Shown here piece by piece: positions 8,629 to 16,872 of a DNA stretch of 43,923 bases (its first letter is position 1; each line of letters starts with the position of its first letter). The stretch is taken from positions 1-43,923 of the forward strand of contig CAYVBZ010000011.1 of the NCBI GenBank assembly GCA_964449835.1. The letters run 5' to 3'. The DNA is from JABDGC01 sp964449835 (GTDB lineage: Bacteria > Pseudomonadota > Gammaproteobacteria > DSM-16500). The notes beneath the pieces are model-generated. The model did no database searches. It saw nothing but the letters and a program-made list of their open reading frames with translations, and had not been told where the DNA came from. The position numbers were made by a program, and so were the translations under genes.

Positions 8629-9195
8629 ATGAGCATCAAATCGGACAAATGGATACGACGAATGGCGATGGAGCAGGGCATGATTACACCCTTTGAGGCC
8701 GCTCAGGTGAGGACCCGGGACAACAATAAAATCATTTCTTATGGCGTTTCCAGCTACGGCTATGATGTCCGTTGCGCGAATGAGTTTAAAGTCTTTACCA
8801 ATATTAATTCAGCTGTGGTGGACCCAAAAAACTTCTGTCCCAGCTCTTTCGTCGATATTCAATCCGATGTTTGTATTATACCGCCCAATTCCTTCGCCTT
8901 GGCCCGCAGTGTTGAATATTTTCGTATCCCACGGCAAGTGCTGGTGATTTGCTTAGGAAAGTCAACTTATGCCCGCTGCGGTATTATTGTGAATGTGACG
9001 CCTTTGGAGCCTGAATGGGAAGGTCACGTGACCCTCGAATTTTCAAATACAACGCCCTTGCCTGCCAAGATCTATGCCAATGAAGGCGTAGCGCAAATGC
9101 TTTTCTTGGAATCAGCTGAGCCTTGCGAGACCTCTTATAAAGACCGCGGAGGGAAGTACCAAGGTCAGACAGGCGTCACTCTGCCCATTTCTTAG
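8629..9195 (+). CDS. dcd: dCTP deaminase
   Basis: This enzyme deaminates dCTP to dUTP, the main bacterial route to dUMP and hence dTMP. The protein has 188 residues (E. coli about 193) and the trimeric dUTPase-like fold. Visible hallmarks are SYGYDVR near the N-terminus, LGKSTYARCGI, NVTPLEPEWEGHVTLEFSN containing the catalytic glutamate, and the C-terminal YQGQTGV nucleotide lid. GGGAG lies 9 nt before the ATG. It is probably co-transcribed with apbC and converges with ihfB across 62 bp in which I found no convincing terminator. Confidence 0.96.
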   Translation: MSIKSDKWIRRMAMEQGMITPFEAAQVRTRDNNKIISYGVSSYGYDVRCANEFKVFTNINSAVVDPKNFCPSSFVDIQSDVCIIPPNSFALARSVEYFRIPRQVLVICLGKSTYARCGIIVNVTPLEPEWEGHVTLEFSNTTPLPAKIYANEGVAQMLFLESAEPCETSYKDRGGKYQGQTGVTLPIS

Positions 9196-9257
9196 CCAGG
9201 GTTTCGTCTTCTCAATAAGCTGACATAGAGAGTTAGAACAGAACTGAGCTAAAAATT

Positions 9258-9602
9258 CTATTCTTCTTCATCATCTGCTGCATCGTCCATATTCCCTTCA
9301 TCTTTAAGCGGGACATGACGATTAGCGTTAATTTGATCGCGCAATTCCTTGCCAGGCTTGAAGTGGGCCGCATACTTAGGCTCAGTCATCAGTTTTTCAC
9401 CTGTTTTAGGATTATGCGCTTTACGGGGGGGGCGGTAATGTAAGGAAAAACTCCCGAAGCCACGAATTTCAATGCGATCTCCGTTGCTGAGAGTGTCACC
9501 CATCAGGTTCAGAATTTGATTAACACCGAGCATGATGTCCTTCTCGGGAATATAAGACAGCTGCTTACTAAGTTCAGCAATGAGCTGAGATTTGATTAGC
9601 AT
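9258..9602 (-). CDS. ihfB: Integration host factor beta subunit with an acidic tail
   Basis: This is a nucleoid DNA-bending protein. RIEIRGFGSFSLHYR, the beta-arm NPKTGE and HFKPGKELRD match IHF-beta closely. The chosen ATG (9602) gives the family N-terminus MLIKSQLIAELSKQ and 114 residues. A GTG 12 nt upstream (9614) is in frame and closer to an AGGA, so the start could be four residues earlier. The core ends near residue 94, the usual IhfB length. Beyond it is an extra tail of about 20 residues ending DDAADDEEE, which is unusual. The partner ihfA is not in the window. IHF often co-activates sigma-54 and pilin promoters, but no site was identified here. Confidence 0.9.
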   Translation of the reverse strand: MLIKSQLIAELSKQLSYIPEKDIMLGVNQILNLMGDTLSNGDRIEIRGFGSFSLHYRPPRKAHNPKTGEKLMTEPKYAAHFKPGKELRDQINANRHVPLKDEGNMDDAADDEEE

Positions 9603-9761
9603 AGTCTTTACCACACATCCTGATTATTTAATTACATGATAGTCTATAATTTTATAAAAATCTAGGTCTTAGCTAAACTTATGGTAAAATGGGTCGACGT
9701 AAATGTGTTCATATATTTTCCAAAGATGTTCTAGTAGCTCAATATTGAACTTGGAGGGCGG
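9603..9761. promoter_or_regulatory. Divergent intergenic region ihfB / DUF2066
   Basis: This is 159 bp of AT-rich DNA between divergent genes. A perfect TATAAT sits at 9645-9650 on the plus strand, without a good -35. On the minus strand the same AT tract offers TATAAA-type -10 candidates for ihfB. The DUF2066 gene has a clear ribosome site (GGAGG about 5 nt before the ATG). No RNA gene or operator could be recognised. Confidence 0.35.
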
Positions 9762-10817
9762 ATGTCTAAAGAATTGAGAATCTTAATGAGGAATTTAATC
9801 GCGGTCCTCTTGTTAGCTGTTTGGGCCGAAGTCGTTTATGCAATGAAAATTCAGTCTATTTACGAAGCCGAGGTGCCTGTCTCTTCCCAGGATGAACGGC
9901 AAAGAGCTCAGGCCATCCAGCAAGCCTTTACCCAAACGCTAAACAAAATGAGCGGTGGCGGCGCTGTGCTTCAAAATCCAGCTATTCAAGCGGCGATGGC
10001 GGAAGCAAAAAATAAAGTCGAGGAATTTTCTTATGCTCCATCGGGTCTGCCCGGCACCCCTTTTCTTTTGAAAGTGAAATTTGATCCGAAAGCAATGAAA
10101 AGCTTATTGCGTCAGGCAAAAGAACCGATTTGGGATGAAAATCGTCCCTTGATTCTGGTCTGGCTTGCTGTGGAAAACGCAGCGCACACTTTTGAAGTGC
10201 TGGATAGCCAGTCTACCAACGAATTTGCCCTGGTTTTGAAAAAAACCGCGCTGCAAAGAGGTTTGCCGATTCTCCTGCCCATGATGGATATCGCTGAGTT
10301 GAATGGCGTGTCCACGGCAGATATCCGTGCAAAATCCCTGCCGCCTTTGCAAAAGGCCAGCGAACGTTACCATGCAGACGGTACTTTGGTCGGCAGCATT
10401 GAGGTGAAGGACAAGCTCTTCGCAGGACATTGGCGGCTGACCTTGGGCGGCAATCACTGGGATTGGGATTTAAGTTCCGAGACTATTCCGGGACTCATGC
10501 AAGCCTTGGGCAACAAACTGGTGACCATTCTCGCGGGACGCTATGCCGCGGTCCAAACGGAAACGGTTTCTTCTTCTTTGGTTTTAATCGTGAAAGGCAT
10601 CGGCCAACAGGATGATTATGAAAATTTATTGCGTCTCATTAAGCGCATTTCTTTGGTCCGGCAAATGGAAATAGAGAACGTTCTAGGGGATGAAGTTATT
10701 TTACGCTTGGATGTGCAAGGCGCCCAACAAGCCTTCATGCAGGAAGCCTCCGTGGGTCAGCATCTGCAATTGCAGATAGAAAAGGAAAATGAATTAACGT
10801 ATCTTTGGGTTAGGTAA
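9762..10817 (+). CDS. DUF2066 family exported protein
   Basis: This is a conserved gammaproteobacterial protein of unknown function. The N-terminus (about residues 1-27, hydrophobic LIAVLLLAVWAEVVYA) looks like a signal peptide or anchor, so it should act in the envelope. The body begins IYEAEVPVSSQDERQRAQAIQQAF and includes PLILVWLAVE, both characteristic of DUF2066 as I remember it. The final 80 residues form a separate small alpha/beta-like segment. It has 351 residues. It lies 17 bp before hda, an association also known in pseudomonads, and probably shares its transcript. No catalytic residues are evident. Confidence 0.82.
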   Translation: MSKELRILMRNLIAVLLLAVWAEVVYAMKIQSIYEAEVPVSSQDERQRAQAIQQAFTQTLNKMSGGGAVLQNPAIQAAMAEAKNKVEEFSYAPSGLPGTPFLLKVKFDPKAMKSLLRQAKEPIWDENRPLILVWLAVENAAHTFEVLDSQSTNEFALVLKKTALQRGLPILLPMMDIAELNGVSTADIRAKSLPPLQKASERYHADGTLVGSIEVKDKLFAGHWRLTLGGNHWDWDLSSETIPGLMQALGNKLVTILAGRYAAVQTETVSSSLVLIVKGIGQQDDYENLLRLIKRISLVRQMEIENVLGDEVILRLDVQGAQQAFMQEASVGQHLQLQIEKENELTYLWVR

Positions 10818-10834
10818 TCAAGAAATCGACTTTT

Positions 10835-11551
10835 ATGGCCACGACAGAAAAAATGGGGTTGATGAAACAGCTGACCTTGAGTGTCAGTTTGCGGGACCAG
10901 GCCACCTTTGCGAATTACTTCTCTCGGCAAAATGCGGAATTGATCGCTGAGCTGAAACGGACTGCGGCAGGAGAGGGGCAGAGGACCCTTTATTTTTATG
11001 GCGCGGGTGGACTAGGGCGTACGCATTTAGCGCAAGCCTGCTGTCATGCCGCCAATCTCTGCCAGCTTAATTCTATTTATCTTCCTTTTGACAGTCTCCT
11101 CTCTTATTCACCAGAGGTCCTGGAAGGCCTTGAGAAACTATCTCTCGTCTGTGTCGACGATCTCCACGTGATTGCCGGCCAAAGACCCTGGGAGGAAGCC
11201 TTTTTATATTTTTATAATCGCTTGTTGGACGAAGGCGGCCGCTTAATTATCACGGCAAAAAAAGCACCCAAGTCGCTGGGCTTGATTTTGCCGGACGTGG
11301 CTTCGCGTCTCACCTCGGGCGTGATTTATCAATTACAGGGACTTTCAGACGACGAAAAGCTGGAAGTGCTGATTCGAAGAGCAGAACTGCGCGGGCTGCT
11401 GCTTTCGGAGGAAGTCGCGCGGTTTATTTTAACGCACTGCCCGCGTCATATGACCACCTTATTTGCCGCTTTGGAGGCGCTGGATAAAGCCTCATTGTCC
11501 ACTAAGCGGCGGCCCACCATTCCTTTCGTAAAGGATGTTTTAGAAATTTAG
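10835..11551 (+). CDS. hda: DnaA regulatory inactivator Hda
   Basis: Hda is a DnaA-like AAA+ protein that, bound to the sliding clamp, stimulates ATP hydrolysis by DnaA and prevents re-initiation. The protein (238 residues) carries a clamp-binding-like motif at the N-terminus (QLTLSV, compare QLSLPL in E. coli; the proline is missing). It also has a degenerate Walker A (GAGGLGRTH), SLVCVDDLHVIAG, DVASRLTSG with the sensor arginine, and a C-terminal TIPFVKDVL that mirrors E. coli Hda. ATGs at 10835, 10853 and 10862 are all possible; none has a strong ribosome site and I kept the first. It follows DUF2066 and is 6 bp before eno. Confidence 0.92.
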   Translation: MATTEKMGLMKQLTLSVSLRDQATFANYFSRQNAELIAELKRTAAGEGQRTLYFYGAGGLGRTHLAQACCHAANLCQLNSIYLPFDSLLSYSPEVLEGLEKLSLVCVDDLHVIAGQRPWEEAFLYFYNRLLDEGGRLIITAKKAPKSLGLILPDVASRLTSGVIYQLQGLSDDEKLEVLIRRAELRGLLLSEEVARFILTHCPRHMTTLFAALEALDKASLSTKRRPTIPFVKDVLEI

Positions 11552-11557
11552 GAGAAA

Positions 11558-12856
11558 ATGATGTCACGCATTCAAGCTGTTCATGGCCGCGAAATTTTAG
11601 ATTCCAGAGGCAATCCCACCATCGAAGTGGATATTCTATTAAGTGATGGTCAAAAGGGGCGCGCTTCTGTTCCTTCAGGTGCCTCGACTGGCTCGCGGGA
11701 AGCCTTGGAAATGCGGGACAAGGACCCGAAACGCTATGGCGGCAAAGGGGTTTTAAAGGCTGTCTCCTTAGTAAACCAAGATTTACAAAAAGCTTTGCGC
11801 GGTTTTGACGTTAGCCAGCAAGCGGAATTGGACGATTTGTTAATTTCATTGGATGGAACGCCCAACAAAGAAAAACTGGGCGCGAACACCATTTTGGCCC
11901 TGTCGCTCGCTGCGGCCAAAGCAGCTGCAAATTCCCAAGGTGTGCCGCTTTATCAATATCTTTCACCGAAAGGCCCCTATTCTCTTCCTGTTCCCATGAT
12001 GAATATTATCAATGGCGGCGCGCACGCGGACAATGGCCTCGCGATTCAAGAGTTTTTGATTTTACCGGTGGGGGCCGCGACTTTTCCCGAAGCACTGCGC
12101 TATGGCGTTGAAATTTTCCATAGTTTAAAGCGTTTATTGCAAAAACGGGGGTTAAATACCGGTATTGGCGACGAAGGGGGGTTTGCGCCGCAGATCTCCA
12201 CTAATGAAGAAGCTTTGGACTGCATTCTCGAAGCGATTCAAGCGGCGGGTTATTCACCGGGCAAAGAAATTTATTTAGGCCTGGATGTGGCCAGTTCAGA
12301 GTTTTATAAAAAGGGGCTTTATTCTCCTGGCAAGCAAAATTATAACTCAGCCGATTTTGTCAGCTATTTAGGCCAATTAGTGGCGCGCTATCCTATCATT
12401 AGCATCGAGGACGGCATGGCTGAAAATGATTGGGAAGGCTGGCGTTTGCTGACGCAGCAACTCGGCCAGAAAATCCAATTGGTGGGAGACGATATTTTTG
12501 TGACGAATACCGAGCTTCTGCAACAAGGTATTACCCAAAAAGTCGCGAATGCAATTTTAATTAAACCCAATCAAATCGGCACCTTGACGGAGACCTTGGC
12601 TGCGATTGCCTTGGCGAAACAGGCAAAATATAACACCATTATTTCGCATCGCTCCGGCGAGACCGAGGACACCACCATTGCGGATTTGGCGGTTGCAACA
12701 CAAGCGGGACAAATTAAAACAGGTTCCCTCTGTCGAACAGACCGTGTGGCGAAGTATAATCAATTATTAAGGATCGCAGAGAAATTAGGAGAAAAGGCGG
12801 TTTATACTGGGAAAGAACTAAAAATGGGGCAAGCACATGCGAGTGTCTGTTTTTAA
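11558..12856 (+). CDS. eno: Enolase
   Basis: Enolase interconverts 2-phosphoglycerate and phosphoenolpyruvate. Its 432 residues are the family length. Motifs include the N-terminal GREILDSRGNPT, SGASTGSREALE (mobile loop), GGAHADN, GDEGGFAP, SIEDGMAE with Mg ligands, the catalytic lysine in AILIKPNQIGT, and SHRSGETEDT. Two adjacent ATGs (11558 and 11561) follow an AGGAGA; the second gives the usual MSRI start. It shares its 3' end with ftsB (20-bp overlap). The eno-ftsB pairing is standard in gammaproteobacteria. Confidence 0.98.
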   Translation: MMSRIQAVHGREILDSRGNPTIEVDILLSDGQKGRASVPSGASTGSREALEMRDKDPKRYGGKGVLKAVSLVNQDLQKALRGFDVSQQAELDDLLISLDGTPNKEKLGANTILALSLAAAKAAANSQGVPLYQYLSPKGPYSLPVPMMNIINGGAHADNGLAIQEFLILPVGAATFPEALRYGVEIFHSLKRLLQKRGLNTGIGDEGGFAPQISTNEEALDCILEAIQAAGYSPGKEIYLGLDVASSEFYKKGLYSPGKQNYNSADFVSYLGQLVARYPIISIEDGMAENDWEGWRLLTQQLGQKIQLVGDDIFVTNTELLQQGITQKVANAILIKPNQIGTLTETLAAIALAKQAKYNTIISHRSGETEDTTIADLAVATQAGQIKTGSLCRTDRVAKYNQLLRIAEKLGEKAVYTGKELKMGQAHASVCF

Positions 12857-13121
12857 GGCAATATTAATTTTATTGGCGCTTGTTTTAGCTTATTTGCAAT
12901 ACGTGTTATGGTTTGAAGAAGATGGTATCTTTAATGTATTCAGTTTGAAAAAACAACTGGCACTGCAAGCTCAGCAAAATGAGGAATTAAAGCAAACGAA
13001 TCAAGAACTGTACCAGCAGGTGAAGCATTTAAAAGCTGACCCGGAGGTCGCTGAAGGCCGTGCCCGCAGTGAATTAGGCATGATTAAGAAAGGCGAGAAG
13101 TTTTATCAGGTCTTGAAATAA
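12837..13121 (+). CDS. ftsB: Cell division protein FtsB
   Basis: This small bitopic divisome protein forms the FtsQ-FtsB-FtsL complex that activates septal peptidoglycan synthesis. It has 94 residues: one membrane helix (about 5-21), then LWFEEDGIF, a heptad-rich coiled coil (about 34-70, LKKQLALQAQQNEELKQTN), and the conserved RSELGMIKKGEKFYQ. All parallel E. coli FtsB. The ATG lies inside the end of eno with only a weak ribosome site, so translation is probably coupled. Usually ispDF follows, but here surE does. Confidence 0.93.
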   Translation: MRVSVFKAILILLALVLAYLQYVLWFEEDGIFNVFSLKKQLALQAQQNEELKQTNQELYQQVKHLKADPEVAEGRARSELGMIKKGEKFYQVLK

Positions 13122-13136
13122 GAAAGGTTAGACTCC

Positions 13137-13889
13137 ATGAGGATTTTAATTAGTAATGATGATGGTGTTCATGCACCAGGGCTGCAGTGTTTGGCGAAAG
13201 CCTTGGGCAGTTTTGCGGAAGTGACTGTGGTTGCGCCTGACCGGAACCGTAGCGGCGCTAGTAACTCCCTGACCTTGGACCATTCTCTGCGTACCATGTC
13301 AATGGAAAATGGTTTTACCAGTGTGAATGGGACTCCGACGGACTGCGTACACTTGGCCGTGACTGGCCTTTTAAAAGAAATGCCGGACATGGTGGTTTCA
13401 GGAATCAATGAAGGCGCGAACTTAAGCGACGATGTTCTTTATTCGGGGACGGTGGCAGCGGCAACCGAAGGGCGTTTTTTAGGCTTGCCTTCTATTGCAA
13501 TTTCTTTGGAAGGGCCTAAGTGCCAGCATTATGATACAGCGGCCCAAATTGCGATTATTTTGGTGCAACGTCTTGAGCAAGACCCGCTGCCCTTCGATAC
13601 AATTTTAAATGTGAATGTCCCGGATTTGCCGCTTGCGGAGCTTCGCGGGTTCCAGGTAACCCGTCTGGGGACGCGGCATATGGCGGAGCCGACTATTAAA
13701 GCCGTGGATCCACGCGGACGCAAAATCTATTGGATTGGCCAACCTGGGCCGGAAGAAGATGCGGGACCTGGAACTGATTTTTATGCGGTACATGCAGATT
13801 ATGTGTCGATTACACCTTTGCAGCTTGATTTGACGCATTATAAGGCTTTTGATCAACTGTCACTTTGGATTCAATCGCTGAAGGTTTGA
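13137..13889 (+). CDS. surE: 5'/3'-nucleotidase SurE
   Basis: SurE is a metal-dependent nucleoside monophosphatase and exopolyphosphatase linked to stationary-phase survival. Its 250 residues match the family. The N-terminal MRILISNDDGVHAPG contains the metal-binding Asp8/Asp9. SGASNSLT carries the phosphate-binding serine, and SGINEGANLSDDVLYSGTV the conserved asparagine loop. AGAAAGG lies about 9 nt before the ATG. In many relatives pcm and nlpD stand between surE and rpoS; here rpoS follows after 25 bp, so both are likely on one transcript. Confidence 0.96.
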   Translation: MRILISNDDGVHAPGLQCLAKALGSFAEVTVVAPDRNRSGASNSLTLDHSLRTMSMENGFTSVNGTPTDCVHLAVTGLLKEMPDMVVSGINEGANLSDDVLYSGTVAAATEGRFLGLPSIAISLEGPKCQHYDTAAQIAIILVQRLEQDPLPFDTILNVNVPDLPLAELRGFQVTRLGTRHMAEPTIKAVDPRGRKIYWIGQPGPEEDAGPGTDFYAVHADYVSITPLQLDLTHYKAFDQLSLWIQSLKV

Positions 13890-13914
13890 AGGAAATATTC
13901 GAGAAGGGCGAAAG

Positions 13915-14961
13915 ATGAACAAAAAGGATGGAAAAACCAGAAACACTCCTCCTAAAGAGCAAGGCAAGAAATCACGTCAAGCCAAGGTCTTAGACCCCGA
14001 AAAGGTCACGACGGAACGCGAGGACGAAGACCTGCCTGATTACGATGAAGAAGCTGAAGAAAAACTGCCCCCTCTCGGGCCCACCGCTGAAATCAAAGAA
14101 GATGAAAAGCCCGAAAGAATGGAAAAATGGAGTGGCGCAGATCCCACTGAGCTTTATTTAGGGGAGATAGGCTTTTCCCCGCTACTGACCGCCGAAGAAG
14201 AAGTGCATTATGGCCGCTTAGTTCAAAAAGGCGACCCCAAAGCCAGAAAAAAAATGATTGAAAGCAACCTGCGTTTGGTCGTCAAAATTGCCCGTCACTA
14301 TTACAATCGCGGCCTTGAATTTTCCGATCTCATTGAGGAAGGTAATTTAGGCTTGTTGCGCGCGGTCGAAAAATTCGATCCTGAACGGGGTTTCCGCTTT
14401 TCAACCTATGCGACCTGGTGGATTCGTCAGACCATTGAGCGCGCCATTATGAACCAGACCCGCACCATTCGCTTGCCCATCCATGTTGTGCGAGAGTTGA
14501 ATATGTATTTAACGACAGCCCGTGAGCTCATGAAGGTCCAGGATAAAGAACCCAGTATTCATGATATTGCGACGAAATTAAATCGGTCCTTTGATGATGT
14601 GACTGATGTGATGGAGTTGAATGAACGTATGATTTCTTTGGATGCGCAAGTGAGCACAGAGTCCAATACGGGCAAGTCGCTGGTTGAGGCGCTCGCGGAT
14701 AAACGTGTGATCGATCCCGTGGATATGTTGGTTGATGAACGATTGACTGAGGGGTTGGAAAGTTGTTTGCAGGAATTGAATGAGAAGCAGCGTGAGGTGC
14801 TTTGCCGCCGTTTTGGTTTGGCAGGCTTTGAGCGGCAAACCTTGGAGGAAGTCGGGAAGGCTGTGGGTTTAACGCGTGAAAGAGTCCGGCAGATTCAGAT
14901 GATTGCTTTGAGGTCTTTGCGAGAGATTATGGAGAGGAAGGGGATGAAGAGGGAGGGTTAA
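13915..14961 (+). CDS. rpoS: RNA polymerase sigma factor RpoS
   Basis: This is the stationary-phase/general-stress sigma factor. DPTELYLGEIGFSPLL (76-91, region 1.2) and the region 2-3 core IESNLRLVVKIARHYYNRGL through RTIRLPIHVVRELN are diagnostic for RpoS over RpoD. Region 4 ends with GLTRERVRQIQMIALRSLREIM. It is 348 residues against about 330 in E. coli. The excess is an N-terminal charged segment of about 70 residues rich in Lys, Asp and Glu. No nlpD, which carries the main rpoS promoter in enterics, is present, so transcription must come from surE or further upstream. It converges with the DUF4124 gene with 10 bp between stops. Confidence 0.96.
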   Translation: MNKKDGKTRNTPPKEQGKKSRQAKVLDPEKVTTEREDEDLPDYDEEAEEKLPPLGPTAEIKEDEKPERMEKWSGADPTELYLGEIGFSPLLTAEEEVHYGRLVQKGDPKARKKMIESNLRLVVKIARHYYNRGLEFSDLIEEGNLGLLRAVEKFDPERGFRFSTYATWWIRQTIERAIMNQTRTIRLPIHVVRELNMYLTTARELMKVQDKEPSIHDIATKLNRSFDDVTDVMELNERMISLDAQVSTESNTGKSLVEALADKRVIDPVDMLVDERLTEGLESCLQELNEKQREVLCRRFGLAGFERQTLEEVGKAVGLTRERVRQIQMIALRSLREIMERKGMKREG

Positions 14962-14971
14962 GGTTGGGAGG

Positions 14972-15745
14972 CTATCTCCCCGGCATAATCCCCGATCCAT
15001 ACCTAGCCGGCGGCACAATCCCCGATCCCCCTGACGCTGAGGGCGTCACTCCCGAGCCAGATGGTGTCACCCCCGACCCCGACGGCACAATTCCTGCTCC
15101 CTCCGAAGCCGGAGTCGTCACCCCCGAGCCCGGACTAGAAGGCGTTACCCCATTCCCACTAATCGAAGTTGGTGAAATCGCATTAGAACCCGTCGGAATT
15201 GCGGAGTAGTGGATAAAAAAAGTAAGATTGTCCGTTTTATTTAACACATGATCTTCAGCGTCCAAAATGGCCGCAGAGAGCTGATGCTGTCCGCGGTCTA
15301 CCTGATGGATGGCTAACTGAGTCAGGTCTCCGCTAGCAGGCCCCGAGGGAAGGCCATCGACATACAGCTGAACTTTGTCCCCCTCCTGCAAAGGCGGGTC
15401 CATTTTGATTGTCACCGGAATGTCTCGTTGATTTTGGAAGGTAGCTTGATCACTGGGGTCCGTGATCAAAAAGGTCGTGTACGCTTTATGAGGCCCTCCT
15501 GTGGGCGCAGCTTCTGGTCCTGAAGCCGTCATCGCAGGCCCAGAATTGGCGGGGGCCGTTGAGCTAGAGGCTGGCGTCTTCGGAATAGAGATATTATTTT
15601 CCCCATTCGGCAGCACAATGGTTGTTGCGTTTTCTCCCGGCGTATCGGAATAAACAACATTCCCTTCTGGGTCTGTTTGCAGATAAATTGCTGCAAAACA
15701 GACACAAGAGAGAAAAAACAAAATGATCGCCGCTAGGTATTTCAT
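14972..15745 (-). CDS. DUF4124-type exported protein with C-terminal GSGVTPS-like repeats
   Basis: This is a secreted or periplasmic protein of unknown function, 257 residues from the ATG at 15745. A signal peptide (1-18, ending CVCFA) is followed by IYLQTDPEGNVVYSDTP, the hallmark opening of DUF4124. A linker rich in Pro, Ser and Ala leads to a beta-rich segment (about 88-180, FLITDPSDQATFQNQRDIPVTI...) resembling an Ig-like fold. Residues 198-257 contain about seven imperfect G-x-G-[VI]-x-P units (for example GSGVTPS). The frame opens 12 codons earlier, but AAGG and the signal peptide favour this start. It is the last gene of the leftward minor-pilin run, which suggests a pilus- or surface-related role. 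Confidence 0.72.
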   Translation of the reverse strand: MKYLAAIILFFLSCVCFAAIYLQTDPEGNVVYSDTPGENATTIVLPNGENNISIPKTPASSSTAPANSGPAMTASGPEAAPTGGPHKAYTTFLITDPSDQATFQNQRDIPVTIKMDPPLQEGDKVQLYVDGLPSGPASGDLTQLAIHQVDRGQHQLSAAILDAEDHVLNKTDNLTFFIHYSAIPTGSNAISPTSISGNGVTPSSPGSGVTTPASEGAGIVPSGSGVTPSGSGVTPSASGGSGIVPPARYGSGIMPGR

Positions 15746-15765
15746 CCTTATATTATATTCTATTC

Positions 15766-16872
15766 CTAGAAATCCCGCCAACTCGCCGGCACCTTCGCGT
15801 AATCATTGTTAATATTGACCGCAGGCACTGCACCCAGGATTGAAGAGTTATAATTCAGTGCAGAGGCGTTTTGAAAGCTTAAGCTGCCGGTTGAAGCAAT
15901 GGCACCATTTATGATGGCATTCTGTTGGATGAGAATGGTGGCGGTTGGATTCAAAACAAAAATGAAACCATTAATGACTGCGGACCCTCCCAGGGTGAGA
16001 TTGCCATTGACGATCAAAATGACGGGTTGTGCACTTGAGCCCACCACCGTCGTGCTGGTAATGAATGCCGTTCCTCCGAGCTGGTCCACCCAAATAATAG
16101 CGCCGGTCACCCCATTTAAAAGGATGTTATATGACTGATCAATGAGGAAGGTATAGGACAAGGTCGCATTGCTTTTCAGGGCGGACTGAGTGACTCCAAA
16201 GGTATTTTGAAAAAAATTATCCGCAGAGAGGCTAGAAAGCGCGGTGCTATTTTGGGTTACATCATTTCCGAGGCTGGTGGAAGTAGAGCTGACACCGGAG
16301 CTGGTGGTAGTATCCGCGCTGGGTGAAATACTAATGCTGCTGCCTGAGCTAATATTCGCGTTTGTTTGAGTATTATTGATGGAAGCGGTGTTTGCAAGAC
16401 TCACAGAACCCTGGGTGGTCAAGGAAACAGTGGGTGTTGGCATGCCCGATTTGTAAGCTTGAATTTGTTGCTTGAGTGTGCGTGTGGAACTGCCATCGGC
16501 ATTGGTGCCGGTTGAGGTGACTTGAATCAGCTGATAATTATTGGCAGTCGGGTTGGTATAGACAAAAGTGTATTTGCTTCCGTTCGCCAAAGCAACATTA
16601 TGTGTGCTGCTATTCACATAAGCTGTCAAATATCCGCCGCTTCGGCCTGCCACAATCGCGCTATAATTACTTTGAAAATAGGGCAGGGCCGCCTCAAGGC
16701 CAGCTTGCGCGGCCTGAAAAGCTTGCTGATTTCGATAAAAATCAGCGGAGATTTTTTGTTGCAGGAGGCCATACTGCGTTGCAAAAAGGATGAATAACAT
16801 GGAAATCAACAAAAGCGAGGTGGTAAAGATGAGAACGGTCACGCCGTTTTGCTTTTTTTTTAAAAATTTCAT
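15766..16872 (-). CDS. PilX-type minor pilin, long form, copy 1
   Basis: The N-terminus (NG|VTVLIFTTSLLLISMLFILF) is a prepilin-like leader plus hydrophobic helix. It is followed by the PilX-family stretch FYRNQQAFQAAQAGLEAALPYF. It lacks Glu5, as PilX and GspK tip pilins commonly do. At 368 residues it is about twice the classic PilX. The C-terminal half is Ser/Thr/Asn-rich, with beta-solenoid-like rows such as VILIVNGNLTLGGSAVING. It ends KVPASWRDF. Paralogue 2 (17317-18426) shares both ends and layout. The start overlaps the pilV stop as TAATG. It probably sits in the pilus tip/initiation complex; a direct adhesive role is possible because no PilY1 is present in the window. Confidence 0.78.
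   Translation of the reverse strand: MKFLKKKQNGVTVLIFTTSLLLISMLFILFATQYGLLQQKISADFYRNQQAFQAAQAGLEAALPYFQSNYSAIVAGRSGGYLTAYVNSSTHNVALANGSKYTFVYTNPTANNYQLIQVTSTGTNADGSSTRTLKQQIQAYKSGMPTPTVSLTTQGSVSLANTASINNTQTNANISSGSSISISPSADTTTSSGVSSTSTSLGNDVTQNSTALSSLSADNFFQNTFGVTQSALKSNATLSYTFLIDQSYNILLNGVTGAIIWVDQLGGTAFITSTTVVGSSAQPVILIVNGNLTLGGSAVINGFIFVLNPTATILIQQNAIINGAIASTGSLSFQNASALNYNSSILGAVPAVNINNDYAKVPASWRDF

Noticed and set aside
14966..14980. Short inverted repeat GGGAG-GCTAT-CTCCC between rpoS and the DUF4124 gene as a terminator
   Set aside because: Only five pairs, overlaps the stop codon and has no T-tract on either strand; too weak to call.
14964..15209. Open frame on the plus strand, rich in Pro, Asp and Glu, after rpoS
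   Set aside because: It is the antisense reading of the GxGVxP repeat region of the DUF4124 gene, which has a signal peptide and a recognisable family start.
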